From assembly GCA_036346205.1 (NCBI GenBank), contig JARFJB010000921.1, positions 782,501 to 846,500 on the forward strand: DNA of 64,000 nucleotides, written 5' to 3'. Numbering within the stretch: the first letter of the stretch is position 1; each line of letters starts with the position of its first letter. A program made the position numbers and the translations under genes. Of this stretch, positions 54,437-64,000 are shown one piece after another. Origin of the DNA: Vesta saturnalis. Taxonomy: Eukaryota; Arthropoda; Insecta; Coleoptera; Lampyridae. The notes under the pieces were generated by a model. That model was not told where the DNA came from, made no database searches, and saw nothing but the letters and a program-made list of their open reading frames with translations.

Positions 54437-54757
54437 GTGAAACACACATTATCGCGCCCATCGCATGAAACGTCCCAAGTCCATCGCATGAAACGTCCCA
54501 AGTCCATCTACTGTCCGAATATAAAAGTCAACACTATCAAAAACAATGTGAAGGAGGCATTCGTAATTTTGTGTTGCAAACGTTCCGAATATGAAACACA
54601 AACTCCAAGAACTGAAAGTGTATCAGTGAAATATCTTGAGCCATATTTCCTATGTAGCTGTAAACCTAGTCCAAACATTACAGGGGAAACAAAGCATGTA
54701 ACTCTTACTAATGAAATAATGAAGTTCTGTAGTGATGTAATTTTTTTGATATGTTGA
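54437..54757 (+). CDS. unrecognised ORF, 106 codons
   Basis: Open frame beginning with a duplicated RPSHET / HRMKRPKS-like segment, caused by a 23-bp tandem repeat at 54458-54503 (CATCGCATGAAACGTCCCAA unit). The middle part FVILCCKRSEYETQTPRTES and FLCSCKPSPN has five cysteines. No family recognised; transposon or exon origin undecided. Confidence 0.25.
   Translation: MKHTLSRPSHETSQVHRMKRPKSIYCPNIKVNTIKNNVKEAFVILCCKRSEYETQTPRTESVSVKYLEPYFLCSCKPSPNITGETKHVTLTNEIMKFCSDVIFLIC
54458..54503. repeat. 23-bp perfect tandem duplication
   Basis: CCATCGCATGAAACGTCCCA plus AGT occurs twice in a row. Confidence 0.9.
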
Positions 54758-55409
54758 AAATTTCTTCTTGTTGTTAACAATCTGCTCATTCAGGAACTTA
54801 TTTAATGATTCAGGAACCGCATCTTGTCCACCTGACTTCATTTCATCGAGTTGTCCTCCAAATATTTTTCAAACCAAGCCTCCATTTCTGGAGGTAAGTC
54901 ATGAACTAATTTTTGGTATATTTCTTTAAAGGAAAATTGGCAGTTTTCAAAGTCGTTTTCTATATCTAAACAAACGTTTTCGAATGCCGCCTGCATTCCA
55001 TACATATTCATTTATAAACTTCCCTTCCCCAACAACTCTTCGTAGCTTGTCCTGCTACACACGTTTTAAACCGAATGGTAGAGACAAAGAAATGGGACTT
55101 TTAATATGTTATACTACAAGTCACCATGTTTCGATATTAGCCAAAACTAGTTTGTCTCTAATTTGTTCTACTCTACCCTATTGTAAACTGCTATGTTTAC
55201 TGTACTATTAGCGAATGTAAATAACATTATTATTTAGACTCAAACTTCCAAGGTTTCCAAATTATACCCGTCAGTCTTTGTTGTATGTGTAAACGTAATA
55301 TACCACACTCAACAACACTGCGAATATATAACACATCGGCCAAGAAATTGAAGGCCATTACTACAAAAATTCGATAACCAAAACATTCATGCCAACAATA
55401 ATGTCGGCT

Positions 55410-56135
55410 AGGTAACGTCGTGTTGTGTCGTGTCGTGTCGTGTCGTGCCGTGTCGTGTCGTGTCGTGTCGTGTCGTGTCGTGTCGTGTCGTGTCGTGTCG
55501 TGTCGTGTCGTGTCGTGTCGTGTCGTGTCGTGTCGTGTCGTGTCGTGTCGTGTCGTGTCGTGTCGTGTCGTGTCGTGTCGTGTCGTGTCGTGTCGTGTCG
55601 TGTCGTTTCGTGTCGTCGTGTCGTGTCGTGTCGTCGTCGTGTCGTGTCTGTCGTGTCGTGTCGTGTCGTGTCGTGTCTGTCGTGTCCGTCGTGTGTCGTG
55701 TCGTGTCGTGTCGTCGTGTCGTGTCGTGTCGTGCCGTGCCGTGCCGTGTCGTGCCGTGCCGTGCCGTGCCGTGCCGTCTCGTGTCGTGTCGTGTCGTGTC
55801 GTGTCGTGTCGTGTCGTGCCGTGTCGTTCGTCGTGTCGTGTCTGTCGTGTCGTGTCGTGTCGTGTCGTGCGTGCCGTGCCGTGTGCCGTGCCGTGCCGTG
55901 CGTTCGTGTCGTGTCGTGTCGTGTCGTGTCGTGTCGTGTCGGTCAGTCGTGTCGTGTCGTGTCGTGTCGTATGCGTGTCGTGTCGTGTCGTCGTATCGTG
56001 TAGTGTCGTGTCGTGTCGTGTCGTGTCGCGTCGCGTCGCGTCGCGTCGTGTGTTCCGTGCCGTGTCGTTCGTGCCGTGTCGTAGTCGTTTCGAGTCATGT
56101 CGTGTCGTATCGTGCCGTGTCCTGTCGTATAATAT
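55410..56135. repeat. (TCGTG)n pentanucleotide satellite
   Basis: About 725 bases of TCGTG units. 55425-55605 is almost perfect; from 55605 onward variants accumulate (TCGTCGTG, TGCCG blocks at 55733-55776, TCGCG at 56025-56047, GTGCG). The plus strand is nearly free of A. The three plus-strand ORFs through it are repeat artefacts. Confidence 0.96.
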
Positions 56136-56249
56136 TGTGTCGCGCCGAGCCGCGCTACTATGCGGTGCGGTGCGGTACGGTGCGATGAAGAGTGTGTGTC
56201 TGTCTGTGCGTGTGCATGATAGTTTCTGAAATAACTCTTGAACGACATG

Positions 56250-57149
56250 TACGTACTTTTGGTATGTAAACTTCTTTTCTTTTCTTCTTTAATCTTTTGG
56301 AGAAATTTTCATTTCTTCTGAAGCTGATTAAATTCAAAGAAATTCAACGGTGAAAAAGGTGGTTATTAAGAGCAATTTTTGTTTTGTTTTGATCAAACAT
56401 TTTTGAAACAAGTATATATTTTAAAGATATAAAAATACCAGCATTTACAGTTTAAACAGTAAGGTTTAATTAATGTTCTAGGAATTTTTGATACGGCTGC
56501 GTAGTTTAATTGTTAAATTATTCTTAAATCATTATCTAGCAGATTATTGTTTATGTTTTACATTTCGTTATAAACGTATTATTACTAAGAATTCACTCCC
56601 AATTCATTGTTAGGCATTATAACATAACCACTTGAAATTAATAAATCAGGAAGAAATGTATTATTTTGTTGCTAATCACTAAATAATTCTGTTTTCAACG
56701 TTCTGACGATTCTCAGAATGTAAGGATTCAAGTTCGCCATTCTGACCAGTTTCTAATGACCAGGCTACGAGGCGTCCAGAATTGTTATTCAAAATTTATT
56801 TTCATGAATTTCTAAAATTATTAGTTTATATATGATCATCAAACCATTATGTGTTATTCAATAATCAGGTAATATAACTATGAAAGATATGAACTCTACT
56901 CGTCCAAAGTTTGCACGTTTCAATATAGGCATTTTAAACAAAGTCCACTTGTGTCAAATTAATTAAATTCTCAGCGTTCAATATGAAAAAAGCTATTAAT
57001 AGTATTGCGTAAGTCAAACCATTTTCAACATTTGCGAACTTTGACTGTTCATTTGGGACATATTTACGTAATTCGATCATTCAAGTTGAATACATTATTA
57101 AATGGGCACTGATATAATTCTTAAAATCTTCATTTTATGCTATAGTTAA
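56250..57149. other. AT-rich, no gene identified
   Basis: Nothing recognisable apart from ordinary AT-rich sequence. Confidence 0.4.
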
Positions 57150-58060
57150 GAATCATCTAAATAGTACTAACCTATCTAGGACAATGTTGAACCGGCGAGT
57201 ATAATATTATATGTACTCATTATACGACTCGATTCGTTTATCGGTAAATCCTGTATTTAATAGGTAGCTATCTGTAATCGTGAATAATTGAGCAGGCGCT
57301 ACATCATGTCTGATACACATATAGTTTGAACAGTTTCAAGTAAAGGAATTCTTCAAATGGAATGTTCAATGTGTTTTCGCTGTAAAAACGTTGCATCAAT
57401 TCTCTGACGTTTAATTATTCTGACAGATAAAGTGTAGGTCTTATTATATGTCTGATTGCAACATAACCAATCTACATCACTCCAGCGTCACGTGAACTTA
57501 TGTGATTCACTAATTTGGTACATTTGTACGTATATTCCAGCAATGCAACTTGCTGCCAAACATGTCATTGTTGTATTGTAAATGGGCCTGATCACTCCAC
57601 AATACTTGCTTACTAGAGTACTTCATTTGCATAATCTGAGTAGTTCAAGATACCTTATCTGCAGAATATGTAAGTCGTAACTGATATCCTTAGGATGCAA
57701 TGTTTGAACCGGCTGTAAGTGATAAGTGATTACATATTTTCTCATTGTCATGAATCGACAATCGGTGAGATTATTTTCAAAATCCTGGTAATTATTAGAT
57801 TCGGATCGCTTCTTCAATCATCGTGTATATTAATTAGAATTACTAGTAGCAATAAAAGTAGTCTAGGACGACCAGCATCCATCATGTTAAGTAGTCAAAC
57901 ATCAGTAAATTCAATTGTAAAAACTATTTAATGCATATTAAGTTTAATATGATGTTCTATTTAGAAAACGTTGCTGTATGTCACAATGGCAACCTTCGGC
58001 ACGAGCATCTATTATTACAGACTCAATAGTTTAATCATATCTAAATATTCTTGATTGCTG
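57150..58060 (-). pseudogene. mariner/Tc1-like transposase, heavily decayed
   Basis: On the minus strand, from 57900 downward, sequence with NYQDFENNLTDCRFMT and ITYHLQPVQTLHPKDISY (helix-turn-helix to linker, family pattern LxPYxxQxVQxLxPxD), then WSDQAHLQYNND-KLHCWNIRTNVPN (family DEAxFxLNGxVNxxNxRYW) around 57600-57480, and QHDVAPAQLFTI near 57310 (family QQDGAPAHF). The order and spacing fit a full-length element; the catalytic residues are mostly changed. Confidence 0.55.
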
Positions 58061-59734
58061 AATACCTACCTTCTGGGTGTTACAATAAGTATGAACATAC
58101 TTAAGTGTTTACCTTTGCGTTCAGATTTGAACATCTAAAATTATTGTTACTAAATCAAACATGAACACAGAAATGTCAATTCTGTTCGTCAAGTGACCTA
58201 ATCAAAACATCTAAACTGAATCTTTACCTAGATAACCTATTTCAAAAATTGCTTAGTTTTGCAAAAATACCTTTATTGCGATCTTCTAAGATGGTCATAA
58301 TTTCGTAAGGAGGAAATTTTCGAAATTTTTACATAATTGAACTGTATCTACTTTATGTTTTGTCATAGAGTCTAACTCCGGCTGGGAATTAATTTTGGGA
58401 CACACTGATGATAAATTATTGATTTCTTATCGATTATCAATCAATGTAATCATTGATTAACAGATTCTTATAAGTTAATATACTTAATAACAAGTAGTTA
58501 TGCTAACAAATCGTTAATGGTAATAGACCTAGTAAACTTGAATGTGTAAATTATGAATCCTTTGATTTAATGATAGTATATTAAGTATGAGTTAATATCA
58601 ACCTTGTTCAGTTTATTAAAAGTACTTTCTGTTTATGTTTAAATCAGAAATTTCCAACGCTTCCAGGACATCTAATTTGTCTTTCTATTATAATAATTTA
58701 AACATTTAATATTGATTTTATGAAGTCATAAGATAATATTATAAATTAACATTAATGTTTGGCATCATTTAGATTTTTGTGTTATATTTGTAAAATCTAA
58801 TGCGTTTATTGTATCTAATATCTAAAGATTCAGAATTAATAGAACATAGCAATTCAGTATAAAGTTTACAAAACATCGTTAGTTAGAATCTTTAGAATTA
58901 AATAAACTTTAAAAACATTGCGCATTAGTCTCATAAATCCGAAAGCTTCAATGTGCCTACTACATGTACTTTTTTGAATGATGAGATACCTTAATTGTGG
59001 ATATTTTCCTAAATATGAAACTGGTATGTATATTTTCTGTCAAGAAGATTCTGCCATGTATAATTGGGTAATGCTGATCGATAAATAATTTGTACTTCTA
59101 TGTCGAATTCTATATACTGAAACTGCCTAACCATTTGCTTATGACATATTCGTTCCTTTTAGCATAATTAAATATTTCTTGATTCAAATCCTAGTCTCGA
59201 ATAATGGTAATGACACTAGATGCTTTACTATAGGTAGAATTCATAGAACCGTTTGGACATTGTAGAGGTCCGCATGTTCAGGTTTTCTGAGTATGGAGAA
59301 CTATAACTTGTTTAGCGTATTATTTTGTGATATTAAATCGAGGAAACTATCAATAAGCTCTAGTTTGTCCTTTCGCTAGTATAAATTTTAACATCAGTCA
59401 ATAGTTGATTACAACATATCAATATAAAAGTCAGTTAAGTATTTAATTCAATATATGTCTTAAAAATTTTGCCAAAAGTTAATTAAGTCCTTTATAATAA
59501 GTACATTTAGTAATTCTTTCATTTATAAGCTAAGTACAACTTTCAAAGGATGCAACAAGGTTTAAAAATGTTTACTGCTTAAAAGTATACTAAAAATAAA
59601 AATTAAAAATCATACAAAATAACGGTCTCTAAAATCCAAAATATCAAAGGCATGAAGCAAGTAGTTATCTTATCAAACTCTAATAAATACTGATTCTTAG
59701 GATTTAGGAATAATCAACAAACGTTTCGAAAATA
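58061..59734. other. AT-rich, no gene identified
   Basis: No recognised content. Confidence 0.4.
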
Positions 59735-59889
59735 CCCGATATCATTCGCTCCAGATTGTTCGCCCCAGAAATTGGCTACGGTATAACAATTGTCCAAATT
59801 TACGAAAATGTGCAAACTAACCAGCTTTTATAATGAAAACTAGCCAACTATAGACATTTGTTAGCTAAGAATAATTCGCTCCCAGTGTT

Positions 59890-60315
59890 TTACAGAAAAC
59901 CAAAACAATACTGTTTATCTATCCCTTCATAGAATTATCAATCACCTCTTACTAAAATTAGGTAAATTAACTTTAACTCCCACACGAGTCACTCCGAATT
60001 TGTGACCACTGATTTTTAATTATGTGAATTATTAGAATATTTATAGAAAAACTTCAAGATAATGGATCTCACTTACGAATTATATCATTATCCCAGGTAT
60101 CTGGTTTACCAGTACCCATTAACTGATAAACCATTATGCTTGGTATTTTCTTCTTTATACTAATGTCAATTAATAAAATCTATCAATATGTCATTAGGAC
60201 TCCTTTTAAACCTATATAGGAAAATTAAAGAACATTCCTATCACTTTATAATAGTGGTCAAACCCTTACATCTTCGGAGTCTATAATTATTTGTTTATGT
60301 GGAAAAGTACTCTCT
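59890..60315 (+). pseudogene. PLE coding piece 1
   Basis: Aligns with 60615-61045 in the same orientation (AAGATAATGGAT, GTCATTAGGACT, AAAATTAAAGAACATT, GTGGAAAAGTA blocks). It covers the end of the RT and the start of the endonuclease in decayed frames and stops at the GGAAAAGTA block. Confidence 0.6.
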
Positions 60316-60398
60316 ACTCAAAATGAAAAGTTAGTTTCATTAAATATTTAAAGTAAAATATCAAAGGTGAATGAAGTAGTTTAGTACTATCAATATTT

Positions 60399-60612
60399 AA
60401 TAAAATACTTATCTTTTGGGATTTTTAATGGTGTACTTTAAATTATACAATCTAAACGTTTCGATAACACTTACAGTTATCATCGTCAGTAGTGTTTGTT
60501 GTTAAAGATGTAGTAAACAATTTTGTCAAATTTGAAAAATTGAAACATAAACATAAGCCGTTTAGTTTAACAGTTTGAAATAAAGCAACTATAACATTTT
60601 AGTAAAGAATAA
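60399..60612 (-). mobile_element. PLE tail, inverted copy
   Basis: Reverse complement of 61793-62020, including the blocks CCCAAAAGATAAGTATTTTA, TAGATTGTATAATTTAAAGT and the CTGACGA/GAAACG motif at 60456-60488. Confidence 0.9.
60456..60488 (-). ncRNA. hammerhead-like motif
   Basis: The minus strand reads CTGACGA, T, a GATAAC...GTTATC hairpin with a seven-base loop, and GAAACG. The stem is perfect. Confidence 0.45.
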
Positions 60613-60614
60613 TA

Positions 60615-61404
60615 TATAAGGTTTACAGAAAGCCGACACATACTGATAGATACCTTCATAAATTATCCAATCACCATCCACGTCAAAAAATAGTGTAATT
60701 AAATCTTTAGTAGATCGAGCAAAACGAATTTGTGACCCTGAATTTTAAATGATGAATATAAATATTTAAGAAAATCCTTACAAGATAATGGATATTCACT
60801 TAAGATATTAATAATGTTATTACACCTTCTAGGCGTAACCTTAAAGAAAAACCAGTTCTTAATGTTGGTATGCTTTTCTTCCTTTTATAGCTAATGTTAC
60901 AAATAGAATTGAAAAATCCTAATCAAATATGGCATTAGGACTATTTTAAACCTACAAGAAAAATTAAAGAACATTTAAGATCACCTAAAGATGTGTCAAA
61001 CCTTTATCATCTTCCGGAGTGTATAAGTTATCTTGTTCATTGGAAAAGTATACATCGGGACCACAAAACGTAGCTTTGATACAAGACGCAAAGAACATAT
61101 GAGATTTTGTAGATTGGGTCAACCAGAGAGGTCTGCTGTGGCTGACCATGCCCTGAATAATCTAAATCACGACATTCAATTTGACAAAATGGAAATATTG
61201 TCAAGACAAACCCATTATTATGTTCGTTTGCAACGTGAAGCTATTGAAATATATAAACACCCGAATAATTTTAATAGACAAGAAGAAAATTTCCGTTTAA
61301 ATAGGTTTTGGCATCTTATAATTAAAAAGAGCATAATGATACGCCTTGATTTTAATTTGTTTTCAACTTTTGGTATGTCTAGGTTTTTGCTGTGTTTTTC
61401 CTAG
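60615..61404 (+). pseudogene. PLE coding piece 2: RT end and GIY-YIG endonuclease
   Basis: 60630-60700 reads YRKPTHTDRYLHKLSNHHPR, the block that follows the RT in PLEs, then VDRAKRICDP. The open frame 61033-61404 reads KVYIGTTKRSFDTRRKEHMR, then AVADHALNNLNHDIQFDKME, VRLQREAIEIYKHPNNFNRQ and FRLNRFW. This is the GIY-YIG domain with the YIG motif, the Arg of RRKEH and the catalytic-type Glu in REAIEIYKH intact. The first tyrosine strand is damaged (IGKVYIG for YxVxCxxxYIG). Between 60770 and 61030 frames are shifted. Confidence 0.85.
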
Positions 61405-61792
61405 ACCTTGAAGCAAATGCTTTACCAATTATATGTTAAATTACCACAGCACTATAATTTAATATAAGTAGTTGAAATTAAATTAAAATTAAAAATTACA
61501 GAGAACGTTCTGCATTGTGTTTTCATTGTTAATAACACTTCCAATTATTGATAAAGATATCTCTTTGTTAGATTTAACTGGGTTATCTTATTTGATGTAA
61601 TGTTTGGATTTGTGAATGCTTCTATCATTTTAAAATTGAAGTTTTTCACAACTTTACACTTACATCATAACTCGATTAAATTTTGTTAAATGTGTTTTTG
61701 GCTGGCAAATTTCATTGTTAGCTTTCATCGTAGAGAGTGTTCTGGTTTGTCATCTTTGAGGCAGTTTAATAATATTTAATTTTATGACCTAG

Positions 61793-62065
61793 TTATTCTT
61801 TACTAAAATTTTATACTTGGCTTTATGTTTCCCAAACTGTTATACTAATAGCAGGCTTATGTTTATGTTTTAATTTTTCAAATTTGACAAAATTGTTTAC
61901 TACATCTTTAACAATTTTAACAAACACTACTGACGAAGATAACTGTAAGTATTATCGAAACGTTTAGATTGTATAATTTAAAGTACACCATTAAAAATCC
62001 CAAAAGATAAGTATTTTATTATGAGTGTTAATGGTGAAAGTTTACATTTTCATATATCAATATTT
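61793..62065 (+). mobile_element. PLE tail
   Basis: 3' tail downstream of the endonuclease; conserved blocks shared with 18428-18830 and the inverted copy 60399-60612. Ends with GGTGAAAGTTTACATTTTCA at 62034-62053. Confidence 0.88.
61930..61962 (+). ncRNA. hammerhead-like motif
   Basis: CTGACGA, A, GATAAC, loop TGTAAGT, ATTATC, GAAACG. One mismatch in the stem relative to 60456-60488. Confidence 0.45.
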
Positions 62066-62097
62066 AAGTTTGTCAAAATAAACATCTAGACATCTCT

Positions 62098-62245
62098 AGC
62101 GAACTTTCTGGGCTGACTTACTGCGAATTTTCCGGAGTAGAATTTTTGGGGGTCAAGTATTCTGGGGTGGTTTTCTTAGGGCGAATATCCCAAGGACGAA
62201 TGTACCGGAGTGTTTCGAGGCGAATTTACCGCAAACGATCTTATC
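62098..62245. repeat. degenerate short tandem repeat, GCGAATxxxCTGGG type
   Basis: Units such as GCGAACTTTCTGGGC, GCGAATTTTCCGGAGTA, GTATTCTGGGGTG and GCGAATATCCCAAGGAC follow each other at about 14-20 bp. A shorter inverted stretch of the same type lies at 59737-59790 (CATTCGCTCCAGATTGTTCG), on the other side of the PLE locus. Confidence 0.6.
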
Positions 62246-62329
62246 AAATAAACTAAACCACATAATAACTAACAACTAAACCACAAATAAAAACATTTTA
62301 CCAAGAATTCTTTAGAACTAATTAATGTA

Positions 62330-62560
62330 CTACATAATATACTTGTTACTAGTATGTTTTCTGAAATACAACCTCACGAACGTAAGCGTTTATTAAATAA
62401 TTTTTTATTTCGTAATAATATTGAACTAGTTACAAGAATGGAGTTAATCCAATTATTTGATCTCTTTGTTAATCAAAATTATTTCACATTCAATAATAGG
62501 ATTTATCAAAAAAAACTGATAGCTAATAGCTTTATGGGTAGTTTAAACGGGCTCAAGTGG
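62330..62560 (+). pseudogene. PLE reverse transcriptase fragment
   Basis: Open frame with ERKRLLNNFLFRNNIELVTR, then MELIQLFDLFVNQNYFTFNN and RIYQ. Nucleotide-level similarity to the minus strand of 10800-10930 (TTACTAGTATGTTTTCxxAA, CTACAAGAATxGAG). It is the segment just before the RT motif GxxMGSP, which is missing here. Confidence 0.75.
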
Positions 62561-62586
62561 GTTAGAAAACCACACAGAAAAATACC

Positions 62587-62886
62587 TCAAAGGCTGACTA
62601 GCTCGCCGTTAAAGTCGTGAATTTTACTAAAAATGTAGCTACGTTGATCGGAATGTTTAGTCGGGTAATTAATTAGACCATATTCTGTCTTGACCAGGGT
62701 AAAATTGCGCAAACGCGAACCTACCATTTTGCTGCCACCTACGGCTCGCAGTCGTACAGTTCGCTGATTCCCTAGTTCGTATCTTAAATGTAACACTCCA
62801 AAGTAGCTCTGACTTTTCGGCACTACCAGATTTAAATCATTATTAAGATCACCCTTAAATACTGTTACTAGGTATATGAAAATCAT
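62587..62886 (-). CDS. unrecognised ORF, 99 codons
   Basis: Open minus frame with protein-like composition: KSQSYFGVLHLRYELGNQRT, VRLRAVGGSKMVGSRLRNFT and KTEYGLINYPTKHSDQRS. No frameshifts over 300 bp, and less AT-rich than the surroundings. I do not recognise a family. It may be an exon or part of a retroelement; the sequence upstream is AT-rich and gives no start signal. Confidence 0.3.
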   Translation of the reverse strand: MIFIYLVTVFKGDLNNDLNLVVPKSQSYFGVLHLRYELGNQRTVRLRAVGGSKMVGSRLRNFTLVKTEYGLINYPTKHSDQRSYIFSKIHDFNGELVSL

Positions 62887-62889
62887 TGA

Positions 62890-64000
62890 ATCTCCAGATT
62901 TAAGCTAATCTTTACTTCAGATAAAACTCCCAGTCTTAATTGATATAAAATACTGAAATAAAAATGTAGTAATTAGCAAGCCTAAATTTTCAAGAAAAAG
63001 ATTAACACCATTTTGGGATCTATAAACTGTTTCTTTACAAAAATCCAACACTTAAAGCTATTGTATTAGTTTGATAACTAGTCCACGTACACAACCAATT
63101 TCTACTAAACTACAAAGTTTATGTTGAAAATACGCTTTTCAATTCTAAAATTTAAAATACTCACATTTTAATGTTCCCTTCATTTCCACAAAAGCGCTTT
63201 CGAGAGCTAAAGATAAGACGCCCTTTCTCAATTAAACATGTCAAAGGTGAGCACGACGTCATCAGAAACCCACACGGTAAGCAAATGATTTACGTAAATA
63301 AATGAGCACTTGAATAGTTTTAACTTGCACAATCAGGATGCATGAATATATTGAGTAACGAGATGCTCGGGGCCTTGGAACTCGAACTCCCATGTCAGTA
63401 TGGTCGTTAACCGCTCTTAACCAGTGTACTCTTTACTATATTAAAAATCTTACTGCAAAACTGATGGCTAGATACAATTACCGTCACCAGAGCTCTATGT
63501 AATTTCTTGAAGCGATAAAGCTATTTTCAATAATGACAACTGCAAAATATTGCTCAAATAGTACTCGTCAGTAATTCACAAGTTCTCTAAACCAACCCTT
63601 TTAGTTATTAGCACAACCGTTCATGATTATGTTTCCCTTGAGTGCACTGGGCAAACAAAACTGCACAAAAATAAGGTGTGATCTACGAACTCTCCGAAAA
63701 AATACGTTAACGCGAAACGAGATAAGAATCGCTCAGTTACCCAATACGTTAATCAGATACACCCACAACTTAAGGGAGGTTTAACTCACTTAACGCATCG
63801 CACGCAACAAAATCCCGTTTTCGCGACTTCTTGTGAATTGGCCATCTTAAACTTTATGTAAATTAACCAATCCCTTTACCAAAGTATCGCGTCGTTAAAT
63901 CATCCTCACTTGACAACTACAAGATTTCATGTTAGCTACAAAGGAATAATTTCTAATGACGCAATTTCCACTTCAACACTAAACTAATCTAATAATGGTA
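62890..64000. other. no gene assigned
   Basis: AT-rich sequence; at 63367-63428 the minus strand reads CTGGTTAAGAGCGG...GGGAGTTCGAGTTCC, which resembles polymerase III A and B boxes and may be a SINE head. Nothing else recognised. Confidence 0.35.

Larger units (their letters stand above)
59735..62245. mobile_element. compound PLE locus
   Basis: Order: degenerate GCGAAT/CTGGG repeat (inverted), PLE coding piece 1 (+), PLE tail (−), PLE coding piece 2 (+), PLE tail (+), degenerate GCGAAT/CTGGG repeat. Pieces 1 and 2 are diverged copies of one region in direct orientation; the two tails are inverted copies (60399-60612 against 61793-62020). Confidence 0.8.

Noticed and set aside
55410..56135. 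Telomere array
   Set aside because: Interstitial position and unit unlike known insect telomere repeats; kept only as a finding to check.
55420..56248. ORFs of up to 269 codons reading (VSCRV)n in three frames
   Set aside because: Pure translation of the TCGTG satellite; open in all three plus frames.

Overview
The window is AT-rich eukaryotic DNA with no bacterial-style gene layout. Everything recognisable in it is a transposable element or a simple repeat of the kinds found in insect and other arthropod genomes: piggyBac, Tc1/mariner, hAT, Penelope-like elements (PLEs), non-LTR retrotransposons, a Helitron-like helicase scrap and an Academ-like DNA transposon. I infer an insect; the order cannot be fixed from this window. 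I found no host gene that I can defend. Nearly all transposon ORFs are broken by frameshifts and stops, although codon-level similarity to their families is often still readable.

Layout. 1-3300: AT-rich DNA, a three-copy tandem repeat and a (TA)n run. 3310-3893: a large inverted repeat whose two arms each carry the same mariner transposase fragment. 3986-4670: piggyBac C-terminal half. 5299-10007: a complete but decayed DNA transposon with long terminal inverted repeats (TIRs) and a multi-domain protein with an XPG/FEN1-like segment and a cysteine-rich tail, best matched to Academ. 10610-11250: PLE reverse transcriptase. 13980-15260: hAT-like remnant. 15485-16260, 17340-17785 and 22130-22590: pieces of a non-LTR retrotransposon. 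17798-18830: PLE endonuclease and PLE tail with a SINE-like insertion. 23829-24747: deleted mariner element with intact TIRs. 25073-27800: two PLEs joined in one chimera. 29130-30850: GC-richer stretch of unknown nature. 32040-32254: tRNA-like foldback. 34095-34712: long alternating purine-pyrimidine tract. 34855-38955: mariner fragments. 39088-45813: a tandemly duplicated Tc1/mariner element; one copy is split by a full hAT transposon, which itself holds a hAT MITE. Both hAT insertions have exact 8-bp target duplications. 47596-48232: short PLE derivative with inverted ends. 50597-53290: two unassigned transposon-type protein remnants on opposite strands. 55410-56135: TCGTG satellite. 57150-58060: mariner remnant. 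59735-62560: compound PLE locus.

PLEs dominate: at least eight loci, including several different protein types. Their tails repeatedly carry a CTGANGA-hairpin-GAAACG motif that looks like a hammerhead ribozyme core. One PLE type adds a (TA)n tract, a tRNA-like block and inverted ends. These tails, the TIR-bounded Academ-like element and the three-level insertion stack are the parts most worth a second look. No part of the window forms a cooperating host operon or pathway; the relations between features are insertion order, duplication and inversion.
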